In this document: positions 1 to 5,043 of the stretch, in pieces | Layout of the letters: each line of letters starts with the position of its first letter | Position numbering within the stretch: position 1 is the first letter of the stretch | From: Streptosporangiaceae bacterium | GTDB taxonomy: Bacteria; Actinomycetota; Actinomycetes; Streptosporangiales; Streptosporangiaceae | Length of the DNA stretch: 5,694 bases | Direction of reading: 5' to 3' | NCBI GenBank assembly: GCA_030038715.1 | Contig: JASHSO010000004.1 | Location: 1-5,694 of the forward strand | Program-made: the position numbers and the translations under genes | Notes under the pieces: generated by a model | Databases searched by the model: none | What the model was told of the DNA's origin: nothing | Seen by the model: only the letters and a program-made list of their open reading frames with translations

Positions 1-34
1 GGCCGCCACTTCCTGCCGCTGGCCGTCGTGCCAC
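1..34 (-). CDS. possible 5' end of a leftward gene (partial, tentative)
   Basis: On the minus strand a GTG at 34-32 opens a frame with no stop to the window edge, reading Met-Ala-Arg-Arg-Pro-Ala-Ala-Gly-Ser-Gly-Gly. An AAGGA Shine-Dalgarno-like sequence (plus-strand TCCTT at 42-46) sits 7 nt upstream, an ideal spacing, and the residues look like a normal protein N-terminus. If real, the gene would be divergent from the methyltransferase and share the 35-208 region. Against it, only eleven codons are visible and about half end in G or C, lower than the other genes here. A plus-strand frame open from 1 to the TGA at 154-156 is an alternative, although its composition decays after the first ten codons. 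No function can be assigned. Confidence 0.25.
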   Translation of the reverse strand, partial: MARRPAAGSGG

Positions 35-148
35 GTCCGCGTCCTTCGATAGCCCAGCCGCGAGCCGCACAGTTCGCAGTCTGCTCACAGATGGTGGTGC
101 ATGACTCTATCGGACTTCCTTCGCCCGTTCGGCTGACTTGCCCGCTTT

Positions 149-154
149 TATACT
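149..154 (+). promoter_or_regulatory. -10 promoter box ahead of the methyltransferase
   Basis: TATACT differs from the consensus TATAAT at one position and lies in the only AT-rich patch of the left region (CTTTTATACT). No convincing -35 hexamer is seen 16-18 bp upstream. Transcription would start near 160-162, giving a leader of about 12 nt to the first in-frame GTG (173), 48 nt to the GTG at 209, or 60 nt to the GTG at 221. The identification rests on motif resemblance alone. Confidence 0.35.
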
Positions 155-208
155 GACCGACCATGCCGCTGGGTGCCGGATGCCGCTCGCGGGGGCAGAC
201 TGGGCGGG

Positions 209-1009
209 GTGGCAGATCGCGTGCTGGTGGCCGATGCCGGCGATGGCCGGCTGGCTGACTACGTCAAGCTGACCGACGTGCACCTGCGGCGGAGCCTGGA
301 GGCGGCGCAGGGCCTGTTCATCGCCGAGGGCGAGAAGGTGATCCGGCGCGCGGTCAGTGCCGGTTACCCGGTGCGCTCCTTGCTGGTCGCCGAGGACAAG
401 GAGGCGACGATCGCGGATGTGGCAGCCCGGGTCGTCGCGCCCCTGTACGTGCTGTCCGCTGCGGCGGCCGAACAGCTCACCGGTTACCGGGTGCACCGCG
501 GGGCGCTGGCGTCCATGCAGCGGCTGCCGTTGAAGACGGCCGAGGAGGTACTGGACGGCGCGAGGCGAGTCGTCGTGCTCGAGGACATCGTGGATCACGC
601 TAACGTCGGGGCGATATTCCGCTGCGCGGCGGCTCTGGGGTTCGATGCGGTGCTGCTGGCGCCGCGCTGTGCCGACCCGCTGTACCGCCGGGCCGTGCGG
701 GTTTCCATGGGCGCGGTGCTCGCGCTGCCATACGCCCGGCTGACCGACTGGCACGCGGGCATTGGCTGGCTACGCGGCCGCGGCTTCCGCGTGCTGGCTC
801 TGACGCCGGACTCTGCCGCTGTGCCGATCGACCAGGTAACCGCATACGGCGAACTGGCGCTGTTGATTGGCGGCGAGGGGAACGGGCTGTCCCGGCGCTG
901 GCTGGAGTCGGCCGACCAGGCCGTGCGAATCCCGATGGGCGGGGGGATCGACTCGCTCAATGTTGCCTCGGCCGCGGCGATCGCGTGCTACCTGCTGGCC
1001 GGGAACTAG
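209..1009 (+). CDS. SpoU/TrmH-family RNA 2'-O-ribose methyltransferase
   Basis: SAM-dependent methyltransferase of the SPOUT class that would methylate a ribose 2'-OH in rRNA or tRNA in the cytoplasm. From the GTG at 209 it has 266 residues. The N-terminal part has the substrate-binding subdomain pattern (GLFIAEGEKVIRRA, then GYRVHRGALA). The C-terminal part carries all three SpoU motifs: motif 1 around residues 124-150 (LEDIVDHANVGAIFR, with the conserved Asn and Arg), motif 2 near 220-229 (IGGEGNGLS) and motif 3 near 241-258 (IPMGGGIDSLNVASAAAI). These build the SAM-binding trefoil knot. The start is uncertain. GTG 173 is the most upstream in-frame start but has no Shine-Dalgarno and codes for a Gly/Arg-rich stub; GTG 209 gives the N-terminus I expect for actinobacterial relatives (Met-Ala-Asp ending about 14 residues before LADY); GTG 221 has the best ribosome site (GGGGTGG at 206-212, 8-nt spacing). 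The target nucleotide cannot be read from the sequence. It converges on the sugar operon with a 38-bp spacer and is probably monocistronic. Confidence 0.9.
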   Translation: MADRVLVADAGDGRLADYVKLTDVHLRRSLEAAQGLFIAEGEKVIRRAVSAGYPVRSLLVAEDKEATIADVAARVVAPLYVLSAAAAEQLTGYRVHRGALASMQRLPLKTAEEVLDGARRVVVLEDIVDHANVGAIFRCAAALGFDAVLLAPRCADPLYRRAVRVSMGAVLALPYARLTDWHAGIGWLRGRGFRVLALTPDSAAVPIDQVTAYGELALLIGGEGNGLSRRWLESADQAVRIPMGGGIDSLNVASAAAIACYLLAGN

Positions 1010-1034
1010 CCGGCGGGGCGCCTCCGAGCGATCC

Positions 1035-1068
1035 GTGCGCGAAGCCGCTACCAGCGGCCGCGGTGCAC
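1035..1068. terminator. GC-rich hairpin between convergent genes, possible bidirectional terminator
   Basis: A perfect 6-bp stem GCCGCT/AGCGGC closes an ACC loop (1044-1058). It is extended outward by GCG/CGC and GTGC/GCAC, with a 2-nt bulge on the left arm (AA, 1042-1043) and a 3-nt bulge on the right arm (GGT, 1062-1064), giving 13 base pairs in all. It spans the stop codon of the nitroreductase and begins 26 nt after the methyltransferase stop, where a shared terminator is expected. Neither strand has a U-tract after it, so a classic intrinsic terminator is not shown; U-less hairpins have been proposed to act in actinobacteria. Part of the right arm is coding sequence, so the match may partly reflect codon constraint. 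Confidence 0.35.
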
Positions 1069-1659
1069 CAGGTCGTCGAGCGAGCGGCGCCTGATCACCC
1101 GGGCCGAGCCGCCCTTGTCGGCTGCCGGATCGGGGTGTCCGATCGCGACGGCGCCGATGGGCAGATACCGCTCGGGCACGCCGAACATCTGCCTGAACTG
1201 GGGGATGAGGTCGGGCGGTATGCCGAAGAACAGCGCGCCGAGTTCCTCGTCGACGGCCGCGAGCAGCATGAGCAGGGCAGTGAACCCGGTGTCGATATCC
1301 CAGTAGGGCACTGGCCAGTGCGCCTCGTCCCTGTCGGTCCAGCCTTTGTCGGGCCGGGCATACCGGTCCAGGTAGATCTCCTTGCAGGACAGCGGCACGA
1401 TTACCACGGGCGCGTTGGTGACCGGGTCGAAGGACGGTCCCGCGTTCTCCTCGGCCCCGTGGTAGCTCGACAGCAACTGCCAGAACGGGCCGAGCTGCTC
1501 GGGTCCCTCCAGGGCGAGCAGCGCATAGCCCTGGCTGAAACCGGCCGACGGTGCCTTGTTGGCCGCTGCCAGTATTCGCTGCACCGCCGCCGGATCGACC
1601 GGCTCGGTGGTGTAGGCGCGCACCATCTTGCGTTTGGAGATCACATCGGCGAATTCCAC
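1048..1659 (-). CDS. nitroreductase-family FMN-dependent oxidoreductase
   Basis: A 203-residue protein of normal length for the single-domain nitroreductase family: cytoplasmic, usually homodimeric flavoproteins that use NAD(P)H to reduce nitro, quinone, flavin or other acceptors. Visible marks are the N-terminal FMN-phosphate motif SKRKMVRAY (residues 8-16), KAPSAGFSQGY (35-45), the helix WDIDTGFTALLMLLAAVDEELG around 120-141, the segment YLPIGAVAIGHPDP (165-178) and the family-typical C-terminus RRSLDDLVHRGRW. The natural substrate is not readable. The start is a GTG 9 nt after the kinase stop codon with no Shine-Dalgarno between them, so translation probably depends on ribosomes finishing the kinase gene. 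Met-Glu-Phe-Ala-Asp followed by the Arg motif is the usual N-terminus of such proteins, which supports this start. It is the last gene of the sugar operon; its role there is unknown. Family assignment is firm, function is not. Confidence 0.88.
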   Translation of the reverse strand: MEFADVISKRKMVRAYTTEPVDPAAVQRILAAANKAPSAGFSQGYALLALEGPEQLGPFWQLLSSYHGAEENAGPSFDPVTNAPVVIVPLSCKEIYLDRYARPDKGWTDRDEAHWPVPYWDIDTGFTALLMLLAAVDEELGALFFGIPPDLIPQFRQMFGVPERYLPIGAVAIGHPDPAADKGGSARVIRRRSLDDLVHRGRW

Positions 1660-1668
1660 CGGGCCAGT

Positions 1669-2709
1669 CTAGGCCTGCAGCGATGCGCGGAAGTGGCCGC
1701 GCAGCCGGGCCGCGGCGCTGGCTGGCGCCCCGACGTGGTCGAGCCCGAGCAGTGCCGCTCCGGCTACCGGCGGCGCGTCCACGATCCGGGCATCAGCGCC
1801 TGGCAATCTGGCTGCGAGCCGGTCGGTGATCGCACGGGTCAGCACGGGGTCGCGGGCTGCAAGGACACTGCCGCCGAGCACAACCCGCAGCGGCGGGCCA
1901 GCGGTGGAGGTACCAGCAGTGGTGAGCCCGAGCCTGCTGGCCGCAACGGTCGCCATCAGGCAGATCTCGTCGGCCTGCCGCGCTACAACCGCGCGAGCTA
2001 CCCTGTCGCCGGCGGAGGCAACCGAGAACAGGACGGGCACCAGTTCGTGCAGCCGGTCATAGCCGATCTTGCCTAGGTGCAGGCCGATCACCACGTCCTC
2101 GACCAGCCTGACGCCGTAGTGGGCGGGCACCGCGCTGCGGAGTTCGGTCTGCGGCCCGCGGCCGTCCTCGGCCCGGACCGCCCACCACAGGGCCTCGGGG
2201 CCGAGATCGCCGCCGCCTCCCCAGTCGCCGCTGATCCGACCGAGTGACAGGAACCGGGTCGTCTCTCCACCGGGTGCCACGCCCACGCAGTTGATGCCTG
2301 CGCCGCACACCACGCCGATGCCCCAGTGCGGCGTGGCAGCGTCGTCGAGACCGGCCCGGAGCACCGCGAACGTGTCGTTGACCACGGAGCTGGTGACCGA
2401 CCAGCCCATGGACTGCACCAGCGCGCCCAAGTCGGCTTCCTCCTCGGGCAGGTCGGCGCCGGCCAGGCAGGCCGAGGTGTGCGCGGCTACGCGGCCGCTG
2501 GCAGCCGCGCCGGCCACGTTGGCGGCGGCCTGGCTGACGACGCCGGCCAGCACTTCGGCTGCCCGGTCGGCGCCAACTACCTGGTGGTTGGAGCCCGGCC
2601 CGCGGGCCGTGGCCAGCACCGAGCCGTCGGCCGCGACCAGCGCGGCGTCGGTCTTGGAGTTGCCGCCGTCGATCGCCAGGACCGCGGCGCCAGTGATCGC
2701 GTCAGGCAC
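1669..2709 (-). CDS. BadF/BadG/BcrA/BcrD-family sugar kinase, N-acetylglucosamine/glucosamine kinase type
   Basis: A 346-residue kinase of the ASKHA (actin/hexokinase-like) fold, expected to transfer the ATP gamma-phosphate to a sugar hydroxyl in the cytoplasm. The phosphate-1 loop is AIDGGNSKTDAALV (residues 12-25), a sugar-region motif GPGSNHQ follows at 37-43, the phosphate-2 region has VVNDTFAVLRAG (109-120, with Asp112 as likely catalytic base), then GVVCGAGINC (132-141), SGDWGGGGDLG (160-170) and the C-terminal VVLGGSV (276-282) and APPVAGAALLGL (312-323). The length matches the GlcNAc-kinase branch and not the Fe-S-linked dehydratase activators of the same superfamily, which carry a Cys motif that is missing here. 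The GTG start overlaps the GH4 stop by 8 nt (GTGCCTGA), with a GGAG site only 3 nt upstream, implying translational coupling. Neighbours suggest the substrate is an imported disaccharide or the amino sugar or glucose released from it. General function is confident, exact sugar is not. Confidence 0.85.
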   Translation of the reverse strand: MPDAITGAAVLAIDGGNSKTDAALVAADGSVLATARGPGSNHQVVGADRAAEVLAGVVSQAAANVAGAAASGRVAAHTSACLAGADLPEEEADLGALVQSMGWSVTSSVVNDTFAVLRAGLDDAATPHWGIGVVCGAGINCVGVAPGGETTRFLSLGRISGDWGGGGDLGPEALWWAVRAEDGRGPQTELRSAVPAHYGVRLVEDVVIGLHLGKIGYDRLHELVPVLFSVASAGDRVARAVVARQADEICLMATVAASRLGLTTAGTSTAGPPLRVVLGGSVLAARDPVLTRAITDRLAARLPGADARIVDAPPVAGAALLGLDHVGAPASAAARLRGHFRASLQA

Positions 2710-3970
2710 CGGCTCCGGCCCACGGCAGGAACTGGGCGTTCTCGGCCAGCAGCCGGTCGGTCAGCCGCTCTGCCAGGTCGAACTGACCGACCAGCGGGTG
2801 CGCGAGGAGTGCGGCGAAGACCCGGTCCCGGCCACCGCGCAGCGCAGCCTCGACCGCCAGTTGCTCGTACGCCGAGACGTGCGCGATCAGCCCGCTCATC
2901 AGCGGCGAGACCGGTGCAACGGGAACAGGAGCGGCGCCCGACGAGGAAATCACCGCCGGTACCTCGATCACCGCCTCGTCGGCCAGGAACGGCAGCGTTC
3001 CGTTATTGCGCATGTTCACCACCTGGCGGTCTCCCGCGTCGGTCACCAGCGAGGCCAGCAGGGCCACCGCGGCCTCGGAGTAGAACGCCCCGCCCCGGTG
3101 CGACAGCAGCTCCGGTTTGGTGTCAAGCGACGGGCCGGCGTACAACGACAGCAGCTGCCGCTCGATCTCGGCGACCGCCTGGGCCCGGGTCGGCTGGCCG
3201 CTCTCCTCGGCTACCACCAGGTCGTGCGCCCAGTAATAGCGCAGGTAGTAGGACGGCACCGCGCCAGTGGCCAGCGTGACGGCCAGCGGCTGCCCGGTAT
3301 GCGCGGCGATCTCGGTGCCGAAGCCAGACAGCAGGGAGGGGAGCACGTCGGCCCCGTCGACCAGTGCTGCCCGCTCCCAGGTCAGGTGGTTCAGCCCGAC
3401 GTGGTCCAGGTGCACAAGCTCTGGTGCGACGCCGAGCAGCGAGGCGAACAGCCGCTGGTACCCGATCGCCACGTTGCACAGGCCGAGGGCCCGGTGCCCG
3501 GCGTCCAGCAGGGCCCGGGTGACGATCCCTACCGGGTTGGTGAAATCGATGATCCAGGCATCCGGCGCCGCCATCTCCCGGACCCGCGCGGCGACATCGA
3601 GCACCACGGGAACGGTGCGCAGCGCCTTGGCAAAACCGCCCGCCCCGGTTGTCTCCTGCCCGATGCAGCCGCACTCCAGCGGCCACGTCTCGTCTCGGTC
3701 CCTTGTCGCCTGCCCGCCGACCCGAAGCTGGAGGAGCACCGCAGCAGCCCCGTCCACCGCGGCGTCCAGGTCAGCGGTCCACGACAGCGCGGCCGGGTGC
3801 CCGTACCTGGCCAAGACCCGCGCGCAGAACGGGCCGACCACCGACAGCCGCGAAGCGTCCGGATCGGCCAGCACCAACTCGGTGACCTTGATATCCCCGG
3901 TCAGCCTGGCGATACCGTCGACGAGTTCCGGGGTGTAGGTGGAGCCACCGCCGACGACAGCGAGTTTCAT
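2702..3970 (-). CDS. glycoside hydrolase family 4, 6-phospho-beta-glucosidase-like
   Basis: A 422-residue enzyme of normal GH4 length. GH4 enzymes use bound NAD+ and a divalent metal (usually Mn2+) to split glycosides by transient C3 oxidation and elimination; most act on 6-phosphorylated disaccharides in the cytoplasm. The dinucleotide-binding loop is VVGGGSTYTPELVDG (residues 5-19). Further hallmarks are QLRVGGQATRDRDE (81-94), GCIGQETTGAGGFAKALRTV (101-120), DFTNPVGIVTRA (142-153), GLCN with metal ligand Cys165, GLNHL with metal ligand His195, VPSYYLRYY (238-246, containing the likely catalytic-base Tyr) and HRGGAFYSEAAVALL (291-305). All catalytic elements appear intact. The sequence resembles the 6-phospho-beta-glucosidase branch more than alpha-galactosidase or alpha-glucosidase branches, but the aglycone and any N-acetyl preference cannot be told. 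ATG start, 11 nt after the ATPase stop, with an AAGGG site overlapping that stop. No PTS gene is seen; an ABC importer and a kinase are its partners. Confidence 0.92.
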   Translation of the reverse strand: MKLAVVGGGSTYTPELVDGIARLTGDIKVTELVLADPDASRLSVVGPFCARVLARYGHPAALSWTADLDAAVDGAAAVLLQLRVGGQATRDRDETWPLECGCIGQETTGAGGFAKALRTVPVVLDVAARVREMAAPDAWIIDFTNPVGIVTRALLDAGHRALGLCNVAIGYQRLFASLLGVAPELVHLDHVGLNHLTWERAALVDGADVLPSLLSGFGTEIAAHTGQPLAVTLATGAVPSYYLRYYWAHDLVVAEESGQPTRAQAVAEIERQLLSLYAGPSLDTKPELLSHRGGAFYSEAAVALLASLVTDAGDRQVVNMRNNGTLPFLADEAVIEVPAVISSSGAAPVPVAPVSPLMSGLIAHVSAYEQLAVEAALRGGRDRVFAALLAHPLVGQFDLAERLTDRLLAENAQFLPWAGAGA

Positions 3971-3978
3971 CGAGAATG

Positions 3979-3983
3979 CCCTT
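3979..3983 (-). promoter_or_regulatory. ribosome binding site of the GH4 gene, embedded in the upstream stop codon
   Basis: On the minus strand the ATPase stop TAA runs straight into GGG, making AAGGG whose last base is 8 nt before the GH4 ATG. The site shares two bases with the stop codon of the preceding gene, so ribosomes ending there are placed for restart on the GH4 gene. This supports the ATG at 3970-3968 as the true start. Confidence 0.5.
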
Positions 3984-5043
3984 ACCTGTTGGGGGTTCCG
4001 GGGGTTGTCTCCCGGGCCGGCCCGGCGGGGGCTACGGGGGCCGTACCCTGGGCTAGCACGACACCGGATTGCGCGACGTGACAGGCCGCATCGTGCCCGG
4101 GCGACAGCTCAACCAGCACGGGCGTGACCGAATTGCACGCGTCGACAGCGACCGGGCAGCGCCAGCGGAACCGGCAGCCGGGAGTCGGGTCGATCACCCT
4201 TGGCGGCTCGCCGGTGTCCGCGCTCGCGCCGGCGGCGAAGTCGGTACTCGGGTCGGGCACCGCGGACAGCAGCAGCTGGGTGTAGGGGTGCCGCGGGCTG
4301 GCCAGCACCTCCTCGACCGGCCCGGACTCGGCGATCTGCCCGGCATACATCACGATCAGGCGGTCGGCCACGTACCGCGCGCTGGCTATGTCGTGGGTGA
4401 TGTACAGGATCGAGACGCCCTGCGAGTCCCGAAGATCGGCCATCAGGTTCAGTAGCCCGATCCTGATCGACACGTCCAGCATCGAGACCGGCTCGTCGGC
4501 CAGGATCAGCTTGGGCCGCATCGCCAGCGCCTGGGCGAAGCCGACCCGCTGTCGTTGGCCGCCGGACAGCTCGTGCGGGAAGCGGTTCAGCACGTCGGCA
4601 GCCGGGGTCAGCCCGACGATCTCGAAGACCCGCAGGGCCTCGGCCATGCGCTGAGCTTTGGACAGCTCGGGCCGGTGCAGCTTGAGGCTGCGCAGCACGC
4701 CGTGCGAGACACGGAACACCGGGTTGATCGAGCTGAACGGGTCCTGGAAAACCATCGGCACGTCGGCGCGGTAGGCCAGCACGTCCTTCCGAGACCGCAC
4801 GCCGGACAACGGGCGCCCGTCGAAGTAGATCTCGCCGGAGCTGGGCTGGTGGATTCTGGCCAGCAAGCGGGCGATCGTCGACTTTCCGCTGCCGCTCTCC
4901 CCGGCCAGCGCGACGATCTCGCGGTGGCCGATTTCCAGGCTCACGTCATCCACGGCATGCAGTGTCTTGCGGGCCAGGCCGCCACCGATCCGGAACTGTT
5001 TCGACAGTCGCTCGGTGCGCAGCAGCGGCTGGGGGTCAGTCAC
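3982..5043 (-). CDS. OppF/DppF-type ABC importer ATP-binding protein, probably for an oligosaccharide
   Basis: Second nucleotide-binding subunit of an Opp/Dpp-family importer, acting at the cytoplasmic face of the membrane with the other ATPase. Counted from the GTG at 5043 it has 353 residues: Walker A GESGSGKS (48-55), Q-loop VFQDPFSSINPV (Gln100), ABC signature LSGGQRQR (159-166), Walker B LILADEP (Glu184), D-loop SMLD (187-190) and H-loop His217. The C-terminal oligopeptide-transporter extension has Cys290, 296, 303 and 321 (C-X5-C-X6-C-X17-C), the pattern linked to an Fe-S cluster in this family. The chain ends in an Ala/Pro-rich tail of about 30 residues. I chose GTG 5043 because it yields Met-Thr-Asp-Pro and has a GGGGTGG site 6 nt upstream (5050-5056); it overlaps the preceding stop by 8 nt (GTGACTGA). 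ATGs at 5064 and 5091 are in frame but add residues without family resemblance. Sugar cargo is inferred from the two downstream genes. Confidence 0.92.
   Translation of the reverse strand: MTDPQPLLRTERLSKQFRIGGGLARKTLHAVDDVSLEIGHREIVALAGESGSGKSTIARLLARIHQPSSGEIYFDGRPLSGVRSRKDVLAYRADVPMVFQDPFSSINPVFRVSHGVLRSLKLHRPELSKAQRMAEALRVFEIVGLTPAADVLNRFPHELSGGQRQRVGFAQALAMRPKLILADEPVSMLDVSIRIGLLNLMADLRDSQGVSILYITHDIASARYVADRLIVMYAGQIAESGPVEEVLASPRHPYTQLLLSAVPDPSTDFAAGASADTGEPPRVIDPTPGCRFRWRCPVAVDACNSVTPVLVELSPGHDAACHVAQSGVVLAQGTAPVAPAGPARETTPGTPNR

Noticed and set aside
163..258. 31-codon ATG frame starting next to the predicted transcription start, as a possible leaderless upstream peptide
   Set aside because: It is out of frame with the methyltransferase, Arg/Gly-rich, and most of it overlaps real coding sequence; only its position is suggestive.
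107..754. 215-codon minus-strand frame antisense to the methyltransferase
   Set aside because: Arg/His/Gln-rich composition without motifs, opposite a gene with all three SpoU motifs.
985..2076. 363-codon open frame on the plus strand across the convergent junction
   Set aside because: It is antisense to the nitroreductase and kinase and overlaps the methyltransferase end; the translation shows no family resemblance.
2291..4081. 596-codon open frame on the plus strand
   Set aside because: It lies antisense to the GH4 and kinase genes, which have full family motifs. Its translation is Arg/Gly/Pro/Gln-rich with no recognisable domain, typical of antisense frames in high-GC DNA.
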